From assembly GCF_004379255.2 (NCBI RefSeq), contig NC_056037.1, positions 15,944,902-16,008,901 of the forward strand: a stretch of DNA of 64,000 nucleotides, written 5' to 3'. Positions within the stretch are counted from its first letter, which is position 1. Each line of letters starts with the position of its first letter. The notes under the pieces are model-generated. The model had not been told where the DNA came from and ran no database searches. It was given only the letters and a program-made list of their open reading frames with translations. Source of the DNA: Salvia splendens. Taxonomy: Eukaryota > Streptophyta > Magnoliopsida > Lamiales > Lamiaceae. The position numbers were made by a program, and so were the translations under genes. Positions 22,686 through 33,769 of this stretch are shown one piece after another.

Positions 22686-23333
22686 TAAGATGTCTTTAGA
22701 AAAAATAAACAATTTTTTTTTTAGAAAACAACTGAAAGTTCACATAGTAAGAACCATGAACAAAGAAGAAAAAAAATAAGGGAAAGTGGTCTAGTACCGG
22801 TAATGCAGAAGAAGCTGAATTTTGGAAAGAGAAATGAAGTTGCGCATTCACATCTACTTTGTCAGAGATATAACCAAGGCAAAGACCAAGACTTTGTCTT
22901 TATTTTTTTGTTTACATAGTTCATAATCGACATAGTCTTAACTTAGAAAAATGTGAAATGTACAACATTTTACAATAACTAAGGCTTCACAGGTACAAAA
23001 TGTATCAGTTTTCATGTTTCGATATATTTATGAAAGAAATGAGTCGAGCAAGCATTAGTGTCATTTTCTAACCAAAGTCAGTATTTACATTCACAAGTCA
23101 CAACAATTATATTATTGCTCAAAGCATCCAACATTTTACATAATTGGGTCATTGGTTTACCAATTCAAAAACCAAAAGATAAAAATAGAAAGATTGATGC
23201 TAATTAGTGAAGTGAAATTAAAGTTGATCTAGGTCGAGTATTGAGAGAGCGAATGAATTCATTTGAAAAGAGAAATGTTTCAACCACATGAAAGAAGTAA
23301 CCAATTTTCTCCATTTTAAAACATAGTATATCT
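22686..23333. other. Intergenic, 3' side of the LTP gene
   Basis: AT-rich DNA between the hAT target duplication and the last LTP exon. The part next to 23333 is the likely 3' untranslated region of the minus-strand LTP gene. I see no repeats or reading frames worth naming. Confidence 0.5.
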
Positions 23334-24098
23334 CTAAAATAGTGAAACTATAATACTGAAAACGACGGCCGGAAACAGACAGACTCCAACAAGAGACACG
23401 GTGCTCTTCTTCAGCGCCTCGCTCGTTTCCGAACCTACACACAATTTACTCACATTTATCACTTACATAACTTACTTTTGTTCCTTAAACCTTTTTCTTT
23501 TTTATCATTACTAGGAGTATAACGTAACAAACTAATCAATTACTTCATAACAAAAATCGTCATCAATTTGCTATTAGACAAATATTTAAATCATCTAAAC
23601 AAATTAGAAAGGAATCACTTAAAAACTTACTATTTGAAGAAGGTGCAGCTGGAATAGATGGTGAACCAGAAGGTCCAGCAGCCTCTGCCAAAAAAAGATT
23701 GACAAATTTGTTTTAAAAATTATTAATCATAACTAAAATCAAATCAGAATGGATTATGGAAAAATAAAAATAAAAATAAAAATTCCTTGAGAGCAGAGAG
23801 ATGTATCAGTATTGGCACCACAAGTTTTAGCAAGATTGAGAGCTTCTGGCTGCGTGACGTTGAGAGTTTTCAAGAAGGGCTGATTGTTGAAGACATCGCA
23901 GAGGCACGGGACGTCGTTGTTGCCCATCTCTCTCAACGGCATGCAGCATGCTGGTGGAGGCGATGCCGATCCCTTCAGATACGCCTCACACGGCAAGAGC
24001 TTCTGAATGCACGGCAAAGGCTCTCTGCCGCCGCTCACTTCAAATGCTAACCAACATACCACCAAAATGCTCACCAATAATGATTTCGAAATAGCCAT
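23334..24098 (-). CDS. GPI-anchored non-specific lipid-transfer protein (LTPG-like), three exons
   Basis: Likely secreted, cell-surface lipid carrier. Exon 1 is 24098-23786, exon 2 is 23684-23631, exon 3 is 23434-23334; the joined product would be 155 residues. Residues 1-23 form a signal peptide. The eight-cysteine motif is complete (C30, C37, C51-C52, C65-x-C67, C93, C102). Exon 2 encodes a P/S/A-rich linker (GPSGSPSIPAAPSS) and exon 3 a hydrophobic tail ending VVFSIIVSLF, a GPI-attachment signal. Frames join perfectly, and intron 2 has GT-AG (ATA|GTAAGT, GTGTAG|GT). Intron 1 has a normal acceptor (TTGGCAG) but its donor reads CAAG|GAATTT, GA instead of GT. Without splicing the protein would end after CSQG plus an IFIFIF run and lose the anchor. 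A TATA box lies near 24146. Confidence 0.82.
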
Positions 24099-24149
24099 TG
24101 ATATTGAACAAGTTTGGATAATTTTGCCAGTGTCTACAATCTACATATA

Positions 24150-25060
24150 TATATAGCATAAGTACTCAATTATTCCCTATTTGCATAATACAACAATCCC
24201 TTGTTGATTACCAACAGATTATTTCATTTGTAGTAGTTGTTATAATAGCCTAAATATTTGTCATGGAAGTGGCAGTGATATCTGGAAATTAAGAGATGAT
24301 GTACGTAATTATAAACCTTGTTTGAGTTAGTAGTTACGAGTCTTTAGTTTCAAGGGTTTTTGCAAACCTATTTTGCAACACAATTCTTCTCTATCTTTTC
24401 TTTTTTAATTTTTATCCTCTTCTTTTTACCCTATAAATTTTTTTATGCATTTCGTTGCGTTTTGTTTATAGGCTAATCTACATAAATATTTGTAACCTAA
24501 ATAAATACTCCACTTGTCCCATAAAAATTAGGAGACAAAAAATATCTCATTTCCATTCATTTAAAATTCTCTCAAACTCATTACTTATAAACAACAATTA
24601 ATTTACAATTTATATCACTATTACTAGGATACACTATTAAACACTAATAATAATGTGAGTTTCACTATCCATTAACACTATTGGTCTAAAAGAATTAAGT
24701 TGGTCTAGGAGTCTAGGACCAAGACCAAGACCAACGATGAGGCGTTTTAAATATTGGATTATTTAAATCAGGTTCATGTTTCGATGTGATATTAATTAAC
24801 ACATTATTTATTAATCTCTATCACATATCATTTTTAAGTGACAAATTTTAATTTATTATTTGTTGATTACTCAACTAGAAGCGGTTTTAAAAAAATAATT
24901 ATACCTCAATCATTTATTCAAAATACTGTATGATTTTATATTATTTAATTTCATAAAAATAGCCTTGCACTTGTACAACCCGATCAAACTACGTTGACCA
25001 TGCTAAATGTCAAAATTCTATACGAGTCCCTAGTCCTCATTCTGTAATTGTGGTTTAGGA
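24150..25060. other. Intergenic, upstream of the LTP gene
   Basis: AT-rich sequence with no gene, no clear transposon ends and no structured repeat that I can support. The proximal few hundred bases are presumably the LTP promoter. Confidence 0.5.
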
Positions 25061-25547
25061 GTTTCGCCCAGTGTTTTAAAAACTGAACCGGACCGGCCGG
25101 TTCAACAGGTCGGACCGCGAACCGGCAACTGGTCTGGTCCGATTCAGCCCCAAAAACAGTTAGTATGTTAGGCCGCCTTGAACCGTCGGAACCGACCGGT
25201 CAGACCGGTGGAACCGAAAACCAGGAACCGATTTTTATGTTTAAAAGCTTATTTAAAATATGAGACTAGAGGGGATTGAACACTAGACTTCTAAGTAAGA
25301 TACCAACATCTCTGCCACTCCACCACATGATCTTGAATTAAATATTGTGAGCCTTAATTATTGTTATACATTAAATCTATAATTTTTTGTCCACACAAAT
25401 TAATAATTTGTGTTTAGTTTTATACTTTTAATAATTGTTAGTTTTGATATGTTTAATTTTAATTATCAGCCACTAAATTTTATTTTTATTGGTATAATAT
25501 ATATGTATATATATAGGGTTGTATTATATATATATATATATATATAT

Positions 25548-25866
25548 GGATGTATTCATTTCCTTTTTGTATCTTTGTTCTATTGTTCTTTTTAATCTCA
25601 GCCCCACGATTTTGTTATCCGACGGTTAGATTGATGCCACGTGTCATTTAATAATGCAGATTTTTAGTTGAATAATGCACACCGACTAATAATGCACCAT
25701 TATAGTGTAATAATGCAGATTTTCAGTTGAATAATGCACACTGACTAATAATGCACCATTATAGTGTAATAATGCAGATCATCACAACCATCCAATTCAA
25801 GGATCCAAGGGCTGTGATTAAAAAGAAGCTTGGACTGAAAAGCTGCGAAGGACCTTAACACACCCC
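25548..25866. mobile_element. (TA)n-flanked element, family B, partial
   Basis: Starts GGATGTATTCATTTCC after a TA tract and ends ACACACCCC before one. It shares the AATCTCAGCCCCACGATTTT block and the repeated word AATAATGCAC with the copies at 27614, 28680 and 29317, in inverse orientation to the first two. The right 90 bp differ from the other copies. No coding sequence. Confidence 0.75.
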
Positions 25867-26037
25867 TATATATATAAGGTTGTGATCAATTGGGATTTTT
25901 TAGCCTAATTGAGAATTGAGATGCATTATCAGCCACTCATTTTTATTAAATGAGTGGTCCAGAATTTGCCACATAGAAAATATTTTTAGATTAATTAATT
26001 ATGAAAGGGCATAATGGTAATTTTCCACCCACCATCT

Positions 26038-26350
26038 GTCCCGCTTTACAGATCTCGCACAACCCCTGCCGATTCTCCATCGTCTCAATCTGATGAATCA
26101 ATTTGAAATCGAATAAACTATAAACGTAAATCTTATGCAACATCACCACCACGATTCGGTCCGACCGGAGGCGGACAACCCTCACCTCGGACTGGAACAC
26201 CAGCTCGCCGATGCCGCGGTTGAGGCGATCGTCCCAAATCCTGACCTTGTTGCGGTCAGATTTAGAGGCGCCGATTAGCGTGAAGATGTTGCAGCGGAAG
26301 AGCATCTGAACGACGCCAATTCCGCCGGTGAAGTTGCGGCGAAGGGCGTT
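26038..26350 (-). pseudogene. ATG18/WIPI autophagy protein fragment inside element A1
   Basis: The minus strand reads RNFTGGIGVVQMLFRCNIF, then NKVRIWDD, IGELVFQSEVRVVRLRSDRI and LIHQIETMENRQGLC. These match the first beta-propeller blades of plant ATG18 proteins as I know them. Only about 100 residues are present; the N-terminus, the FRRG lipid-binding motif and the rest are missing. It directly abuts the P450 fragment, which runs the other way. It is a captured piece rather than a gene. Confidence 0.8.
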
Positions 26351-26351
26351 T

Positions 26352-26745
26352 AATCAGCGATTATCATTGGAATATCTGCCAGATCGCGTTTGGATACAAT
26401 CCGGCGTATTTGCTGCCGTCATTGCCAGAGGTTGAATTCGCGGAGGTGTTCGATTCCGCTCTCAATTTGATCAGCGAGAGGTTCAATTTGAACATTCCTT
26501 TTCTCTGGAAGATCAATCGCACCCTAGGTTTGGGGAAGGAGAAGAAGCTAAGGGGGAAAATCGATGAGGTTTGAGGAATCGGAGCTGCGGTGGCGATCGA
26601 TGCTTGAATCGGAGGATTTACTCTCTAGCTTTCTCAGATCTGGTCAATCCAACGAGGAATTCGTCGTTGACGTCGTGATCTGCTTCATCCTCACCGAAAG
26701 AGACACCACGTCGCCCTGGCGTGGTTATTCTGGCTGCTGTTGACA
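26352..26745 (+). pseudogene. CYP94-like cytochrome P450 fragment inside element A1
   Basis: The plus strand reads WNICQIAFGYNPAYLLPSLP, EVEFAEVFDSALNLISERFN, WKINRTLGLGKEKKLRGKI, then a stop (TGA after GKIDEV). After a shift it reads SSFLRSGQSNEEFVVDVVI, CFILTERDTTS and, one base out of frame, LAWLFWLL. The RDTTS block with the hydrophobic helix after it is the P450 I-helix; the whole resembles CYP94 fatty-acid hydroxylases. The haem-binding end is missing. At least one stop and one frameshift show it is dead coding sequence. Confidence 0.8.
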
Positions 26746-27174
26746 TTTTGCTATAAGTTGTTGACATTTGATATGCAGATATTGACATGTGTTGTATGAT
26801 CATAATGCCATAAATTGTGTCAAATAAAAAATTAAGATAAAATAGTTGTTATTTTTTAATTACAAGAATTGTGTTTGAGCTGTTGACACTTTATACAAGT
26901 CGTTGACAAGCTGTTGACATGCTGTTGTTATTTTCCTATAAGTTGTTGACATTTGATGTGCAGGCTATTGACAAGCCGTGAATTGTTTTTGTGTTGTTGA
27001 GATTACAACTTTTATTTTTCTGCCATTTTAGAAATGAAATGACGATAATACCCCCTAGTTGACATAATCTACTTGCAGTTGACATTTCGAAAATTTTGTG
27101 GATGAGTGGCTGAAAATGCATCTCAATTCTCAATTAAGCTAAAAAATCTCAACCTAACAGTACCCTATATCTCC

Positions 27175-27215
<41 letters not shown>

Positions 27216-27574
27216 GGGGTGTGATAATCTACAAACCCTCTATAATACAAACTATACAAACTTTAATCCTACTCACTTAATACAATTAATCAACGGTTAA
27301 TATAAGAGATTTTTCTAATGTCAACATTTCCTACAAATCTGTACACTCCGTTCACATCGAACAATCAGAATTTGCACACCCCCGTTGACATAATTTGTAC
27401 ACCCTGTTGACATCAGCCCCCGTTGACAGAATTTGTACACTCCGTTGACATCAGCCCCTCCGTTGACAGAATTTGTACACTCCGTTGACATCAGCCCCCG
27501 TTGACAGAATTTGTACACTCCGTTGACATCAGTTTGTATAGTTTGTATTATAGAGAGTTTGTATTTGATCACAC

Positions 27575-27577
<3 letters not shown>
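27216..27577. mobile_element. (TA)n-flanked element, family H, with 38-bp tandem repeat
   Basis: Starts GGGGTGTGATAATCTACAAA and ends with the inverse of a GTGTGATCAAATACAAAC terminus, both beside TA tracts. ATAATACAAACTATACAAAC is shared in inverted form by the two ends. The centre (about 27360-27535) is a tandem array of about 38 bp built from GTTGACATCAGCCCCC and GAATTTGTACACTCC. Non-coding. Confidence 0.78.
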
Positions 27578-27613
<36 letters not shown>

Positions 27614-27616
<3 letters not shown>

Positions 27617-27951
27617 GAGCGTTATTCTCCTATTCATCCCTTAGATCCTTTATTGTTATTAATATGGGCCGTTAGATCTCATTCATCAACGGTCCAGATG
27701 ATATGCATTATTACACTGATATGCAATATTACACTATAATGGTGCATTATTAGTCGATGTGCATTATTCAATTGAAAATCTACATTATTACACTATAATG
27801 GTGCATTATTAGTCGGTGTGCATTATTCAACTGAAAATCTGCATTATTAAATGACACGTGGCACCAATCTAACCGTCGGATGATAAAATCGTGGGGCTAA
27901 GATTAAAAAGAACAAAGAACAAAAGATACAAAAAGGAAATGAATACATCCC
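27614..27951. mobile_element. (TA)n-flanked element, family B copy 1
   Basis: Starts GGGGAGCGTTATTCTCC, ends GAATACATCCC. Contains GGGCCGTTAGATC near the left and CTAACCGTCGGATGA near the right, and repeated TGCATTATT/AATAATGCA words between. Very similar to 28680-28996, which lies about 730 bp downstream in the same orientation. Confidence 0.82.
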
Positions 27952-27975
27952 TATATATATATATATATATATATA

Positions 27976-28264
27976 GGGTTTTGATCTATGCAAAACTAGA
28001 TTTAAATACAGAAACGCAGAACAATATCATAATTAGGGCACTTTTAGGTCATAATTAGGTAATTTTTAGGTCATGCTAACAAAGCATGACCTAAAACGAT
28101 CTTAGCATGACATTAAACCCAAATATTATAATATGACCTAAAATTGCTTAATTATGACCTTCCGTGTTTTTGGTTAATTATTGACCATTAGATCATCTAA
28201 TCCTAGGGCCAAGATTTGGTCTGCATTTCTGGATTTAAACAGATATTTATTTTGATCATCTCCC
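27976..28264. mobile_element. (TA)n-flanked element, family C
   Basis: Starts GGGTTTTGATCTATGC and ends with the inverse of GGGAGATGATCAAAAT. Subterminal AAATACAGAAACGCAGAAC and the inverse of AAATCCAGAAATGCAGACC pair up. The interior holds at least six copies of AGGTCAT/ATGACCT in both orientations. Non-coding. Confidence 0.78.
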
Positions 28265-28286
28265 TATATATATATATATATATATA

Positions 28287-28640
28287 GGATATATATCAAG
28301 ATAGAACCATTCTTAAACGTAGAACAAATGCCAAACGGAGGTCGTTAGATCTTTTAATCCAATGGTGTTGATTTGCACAACAACTTCCCATTACAACCAA
28401 AACTATTATTAATGGGTGAATGCAGATAAGTGAAAAAATAAAGCATGCATGAACTCTTCTTCGTTTCATTCATTCTTCCATCAACATGTGAGTTTTTTCA
28501 CATGTTGAGTCCGGAATGTCGTGAAAACATAGTCTAATATGTATGATTTTTAATCTTGACCGTCATTTTTTCCTCATCCAATGAATAAAATACGTAGAGT
28601 TTTAGGTTCTACACTTAAGAATGGTTCTATCTTTAACGCA

Positions 28641-28644
<4 letters not shown>
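28287..28644. mobile_element. (TA)n-flanked element, family E
   Basis: Starts GGATATATATCAAGATAGAA and ends TTAACGCAACCC. Inverted ends share AAGATAGAACCATTCTTAAA and GTAGAAC. Same family as 10130-10359. No coding capacity. Confidence 0.78.
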
Positions 28645-28679
<35 letters not shown>

Positions 28680-28682
<3 letters not shown>

Positions 28683-28994
28683 CGTTATTCTCCTATTCAT
28701 CCCTTAGATCCTTTATTCTTCTTAATATGGGCCGTTAGATCTTCATTCATCAATGGTCCAGATGATCTGCATTATTACACTATAATGGTGCATTATTAGT
28801 CGATGTGCATTATTCAACTGAAAATCTGCATTATTACACTATAATGGTGCATTATTAGTCGGTGTGCATTATTCAACGGAAAATCTGCATTATTAAAAGA
28901 CACGTGGCACTAATCTAACCGTCGGATGACAAAATCGTGGGGCTGAGATCAAGAAGGAAAAAGGAGAAAATATGCAAAAAGGAAATGAATACAT

Positions 28995-28996
<2 letters not shown>
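28680..28996. mobile_element. (TA)n-flanked element, family B copy 2
   Basis: Starts GAGCGTTATTCTCC, ends GAATACATCC. Nearly the same sequence as 27614-27951, including the TGCATTATT words and the CTAACCGTCGGATGA block. Non-coding. Confidence 0.82.
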
Positions 28997-29045
<49 letters not shown>

Positions 29046-29048
<3 letters not shown>

Positions 29049-29292
29049 ATGTGAGCATATGATAACACATATTTATGGTGATAACCTAATAACCCTGATT
29101 TTATGGACGAAAAGTATCATTTTATAAAATAGAATATCATTTTATGGATTAAAAGTATCATTCTATGCATGCTGAAAAAATATCATTTTATAGTGTATAA
29201 ATATCATTTTTAGTAAAAATGATATTTTCGACCCATAAAATGATAGGTTATTAGGTTATCACCATAAATATGGTTATCATTTTAACGCACCC
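29046..29292. mobile_element. (TA)n-flanked element, family F
   Basis: A 247-bp element with about 48-bp inverted ends around ATATTTATGGTGATAACC and CTAATAACC. The centre repeats the word AAAATATCAT/ATGATATTTT. Its ends are related to those of the larger element at 31581-33498 (GATGATAACC, AATAACCCT). Non-coding. Confidence 0.82.
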
Positions 29293-29316
29293 ATATATAT
29301 ATATGTATATATATAT

Positions 29317-31485
29317 GGATGTATTCATATCCTTTTTCTAATTATTGTTCAATCTTCTCCTTAAATCTCAGCCCCACGATTTTGTGATCTGATGGCCGAG
29401 ATACATGCTCCTTTTACTAATAAAATTATTATTTTAATTCTAAAAATGGCATATTTGGTATGAGAAATTAAGTCAGTTTCCTTCCACGATTTACGTTATA
29501 TATTGTTCCTAAATTCAAGGCTCCCATGATTTGATTTCCTTAATTAATTATCTTAATTTAAACTACATCTTTCTACAATTAAATTTTTATAGCATATTAT
29601 AATTAAATAGCACGTAAATCGCAGAAATTGAAAGCGTAACAAATATTAATTTTTGAGATATACTACATACTTTCTTTTATTTAGCAATTCATCATCTAAT
29701 TTCGTTTAGATATCATCTCAGCTAGGGAGTAGTTTTAACTGATAAACATAATGTACATATATTACTCTGTAATGTTTTTTTTGACTCAGTAATGGACGAT
29801 TTAATTATTATTCACAAGCCCTTAACTTACTGTACATTATTATTCCAGTTCCATTCATTAATCAACACATTCTGTACATTATACGGTTAATTACATCCAT
29901 TATGTTTTTGAGAGTCTATGATCGCATAACTCTATATACAATATCTATTCAGTTTGTTGTACATTATTATTAAAATCCAGTTAACTTGTTCTACATTATT
30001 TTCTACCTATTTTACATTATTAAGGAGTGACGTGTCATTATTCGGTAATTTACATCAATTATAGATTTTGCGTTGATGAAATCATACACTAATACCAAAA
30101 TATGATTCTGTTTGCAAGAAGCACACTACATATTGTTCAAAACATACCAAGCCACAAGTCGGCTAGATTAAATGTGTTTAGAACCCAGTAGGCTAGGTAT
30201 CCCGGAATTTCCTTTATATTGAAATGCAGGATAACTCCAAAACCCAGTTCTTGAACGGCTTCCATGGAGTTAGGATTTTTAAACAATTAAGGAACTCGGA
30301 TGGGGCCCGTCGACAATAGAGATGGTCGACTTTCTTCCCCCTCGGTTTCCTCTGCTCTGCCTCTTCATGAGCGGTACTCGTCTCGGCCCTTTGCTCAGCC
30401 AATCTCTCCTGGAATTTGTGCACAATCGCAATTGGAATAACATCATCGACCGTTTCGTCAATGTCCAATCTAGGCTGCTTCGCTGCTGTCCAACATACGA
30501 CATCAGAACATGATTATAATCGAAGGTATCAATATTGCATCGCATTTATATTAGATAATGCATAATACTTGATAAATAATGTACACAAGCAATCAAATAA
30601 TGCACAACGAAATATTACATTCACCCATTTACAACCTCTCTATTAAACCAGCAAGCCACTACTTACAATGATTAAAAAATGCACGCCACTACTCCAGGAA
30701 TTCTAAATGCAAATGCAATAGATTGCTCAGCTGCAACCTGGGTTGGTTGGCTTTTTAAAGGTCGGCCTCTCTTCGTCATACTGGATCTGTGAGACAAACC
30801 AAAAATCAAAACTCGATAACATTTCCTCTACATAATCGCCCAATACATAATTGTAAACCAGTAAATAACTACAAATTCAATAATAAACAGAACCCTAACA
30901 AAAATGAACTCGATTTTATGATTAAAGAAAATATCAAACAAAACGAGTTTGAAGACCGTGATTTTTTTTAGAGAAATTATTGAATCGACGAGTAGGTGTT
31001 GTGTAGGCGGTGAAAATCGGCGATTAACAGTGGGTATTACCAAATAATTAACCATTTAAACCCTACCTTGTCGTCACCTTCAACTGGATGGTCGCGCGCG
31101 AAGGGAGTGTGGTTTCGATTGTGAAACGGCGCTGGAGGTTGATTTACGGCGAAAATCGACGGTGTTGTTGATTTCCGGTGGCTTGTAGTTGAATTAGGGA
31201 AAATGAATTTCAGTAGTGGATTGAGGGGTGAGACGGTTGGAGTGAGAGAGAGTGAGTAGATGAAAGGTCTATTGAAATTTCCGCATAATTCGCGCTTCTT
31301 CTGTTTTGGACCTTCTATGATTCAATGTTGTTTTACAATTATACTCATATAATGTACAGATTATGCCTAATAATGCAACACAGATTCATTTATCAAAGTT
31401 TCATCTAGTCCGTCCATCCACCTAATCTAATGGTTGATTTTAAGTAGGAACTTAACACTAAGGGAGCAATAGGACCTTAATGCTC

Positions 31486-31487
<2 letters not shown>
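29317..31487. mobile_element. (TA)n-flanked 2.2-kb element, family B-related, with possible gene cargo
   Basis: Left end GGATGTATTCATATCC with AATCTCAGCCCCACGATTTT matches family B; right end is the inverse of GGGAGCATTAAGGTCC. A minus-strand transcription unit of unknown origin may lie at 31270-30215. AATAATGCA-type words are scattered near both ends. Much larger than the other B copies, so it is either a gene-capturing copy or closer to an autonomous parent. Confidence 0.7.
30214..30830 (-). pseudogene. Unidentified spliced coding fragment in the 2.2-kb element
   Basis: On the minus strand an exon after TCTCACAG (near 30790) can read QYDEERPTFKKPTNP and join, across AACCCAG|GTTGCAG to TTGGACAG|CAG, an exon (30506 downwards) reading AAKQPRLDIDETVDDVIPIA, then HKFQERLAEQRAETSTAHEE and KPRGKKVDHLYC. 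The upstream part (31080-31270) looks like a 5' leader with a donor ACAAG|GTAGGG. I do not recognise the protein; it is charged and low in hydrophobics. It could be a captured host gene or part of an element protein. Confidence 0.4.
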
Positions 31488-31580
<93 letters not shown>

Positions 31581-31583
<3 letters not shown>

Positions 31584-33498
31584 TCGTGATCAGATGATAA
31601 CCCCTAAATATCGTAATAACCCTATAACCAAATCTGGACCACACATATTTCTAATCATGCGGTTGATATTCAAACTTAGATTTACTTCATAAAAAAAAGC
31701 GCGGGGGTAAAACTGTCATTTCTCTCATTTAATTTCTGAATTTTGCCAAACATCACGTAAAATGATAAAATGATAGGTTTATTGCATAGAATGATAGTTT
31801 TGAGATTCAAAATTAGATTTACTTCATAAAAAAAAGCGCGGGGGTAAAACTGTTATTTCCATCATTTAATTTCTGAATTTCGCCAAATATCACGTAAAAT
31901 GATAAAATGATAGGTTTATTGCATAGAAAGATAGTTTTGCCGGATAGAATGATACTCTGAGTTGATAAAATGATACTTTTAACTGACTGATAAAATAATA
32001 AAATGATAGGTTTATTGCATAGAATGATAGTTTTGCCGGATAGAATGATACTCTGAGTTGATAAAATGATACTTTTGACTGACGGATAAAATGATAAAAT
32101 GATATGTTTATTGCATAGAATGATAGTTTGGCGGATAGAATGATACTCTGAGTTGATAAAATGATACTTTTGACCGACTGATAAAATGATATGTTTATTG
32201 CATAGAATGATAGTTTTGCCGGATAGAATGATACTCTGAGTTGATAAAATGATACTTTTGACCGACTGATAAAATGATAAAATGGTAGGTTTATTGCATA
32301 GAATGATAGTTTTGCCGGATAGAATGATACTCTGAGTTGATAAAATGATACTTTTAGCTTATAAATGTTAGGTTTACTGCATAAAATGATAGTTTTGCCG
32401 GATAGAATGATACTTTCAGCCGATAGAATGATAGGTATTTTTGGTGTATAAAATGACATTTTTGTTTAATCAAATGATACTTTTACCTCATAAAATGATA
32501 ATCTAAGCGGATAAAATTACAGAAACCTTATAAAAATGATAGTTTTTCCGGATAGAATGATACCCTGAGTTGATAAAATGATACTTTTAGCTTATAAATG
32601 TTAGGTTTACTGCATAAAATGATAGTTTTGCCGGATAGAATGATACTTTCAGCCGATAGAATGACAGGTATTTTTGGTGTATAAAATGACATTTTTGTTT
32701 AATAAAATGATACTTTTACCTGATAAAATGATAATCTAAGCGGATAAAATGACAGTAACCTTATAAAAATGATAGTTTAGCTGAAGAAATTGCATTTAAG
32801 CTGATAAAATGATACATTAACGTGACAAAATGACATAAAACTGATAAAATGATAGTTTTTCCGGATAAAATGATACTTTCAGCCGATAGAATGATAGTTT
32901 TGTCGGGTAGAATGATACTTTCATCCGATAGAATGATAGGTATTTTTGGTGTATAAAATGACATTTTTGTTTAATAAAATGATACTTTTACCTGATAAAA
33001 TGATAATCTAAGCGGATAAAATGACAGTAACCTTATAAAAATGATAGTTTAGCTGAAGAAATTGCATATAAGCTGATAAAATGATACTTTAACGTGACAA
33101 AATGACATAAAACTGATAAAATGATAGTTTTGCCGGATAGAATGATACTCTGAGTTGATAAAATGATACTTTTGACTGACTGATAAAATGATAAAATGAT
33201 ATATGTTAGGTTTATTGCATAGAATGATAGTTTTCCCGGATAGAATGATACTCTGAGTTGATAAAATGATACTTTTGACTGACTGATAAAATGATAAAAT
33301 GAGCGAAATTCAGAAATTAAATGAGCGAAATTTGGATACGTAAATTTTATCATGAGCGAAATGACATATTTACCCCCGCACTTTTTTTTATGAAGTAAAT
33401 CTAAGTTTGAATATCAACCGCGTGATTTTAAAAATGTGTGGTCCAGATTTGGTTATAGGGTTATTACGGAAATTGGGGTTATCATTATAATGCACCCC
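31581..33498. mobile_element. (TA)n-flanked element, family G, filled by a minisatellite
   Basis: Ends are inverted repeats of about 110 bp: GATGATAACCCCTAAATAT, AATAACCCTATAACCAAATC and TGGACCACACAT near 31590-31650 reappear inverted at 33420-33490. The block ATCTAAGTTTGAATATCAACC is also mirrored. The long preceding TA tract spans 31488-31580. Interior is the tandem array listed next. Confidence 0.87.
31760..33310. repeat. AAAATGATA minisatellite array
   Basis: About 1.5 kb of short units made from GATAAAATGATAC, GCCGGATAGAATGATA and TGATAGGTTTATTGCATAGA. Higher-order units are about 100 bp and segments of several hundred bp are duplicated (for example around 32400-32760 and 32900-33060). 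Minus-strand open frames here, rich in SFY and IIL, simply reflect the repeat and are not genes. Confidence 0.85.
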
Positions 33499-33769
33499 TA
33501 TATATATATATATAGGTTAGTAATCAAGATATAAGTGTATAACTAGAGAACAAATCTCAGCCACACATCTTAATGGAACAAATATTATTTATTTTAATAA
33601 TCTAAAATAGGCCAAGGGTATTTTTGGAAATTACATTATGAAATTTCACTGTGTGTTGCCGTTTTTTTCATGTTCATCAATCATTTTCCTGAGAGTAATA
33701 CTATTATCTGGTGACATAAATATAGCATAATTGATCATCTGCCCCCGTCCTCTCACCGTGATTCCGGCC

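Larger units (their letters stand above)
25878..27165. mobile_element. (TA)n-flanked element A1 carrying two host-gene fragments
   Basis: The left end GGTTGTGATCAATTGGGATT and the right end are inverted repeats over about 60 bp, sharing TTGAGAATTGAGATGCATT and CAGCCACTCAT. TA tracts adjoin both ends. Inside lie an ATG18-like fragment (minus) and a P450 fragment (plus), then about 350 bp with many TTGACA words (26740-27090). Copies of the same family without gene cargo are at 35629-36173 and 36191-36404. Confidence 0.85.

Noticed and set aside
31890..33353. Long minus-strand open frames rich in SFY/IIL in element G
   Set aside because: They arise from the AAAATGATA minisatellite, which happens to lack stops in that frame. 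There is no start context, domain or codon bias.
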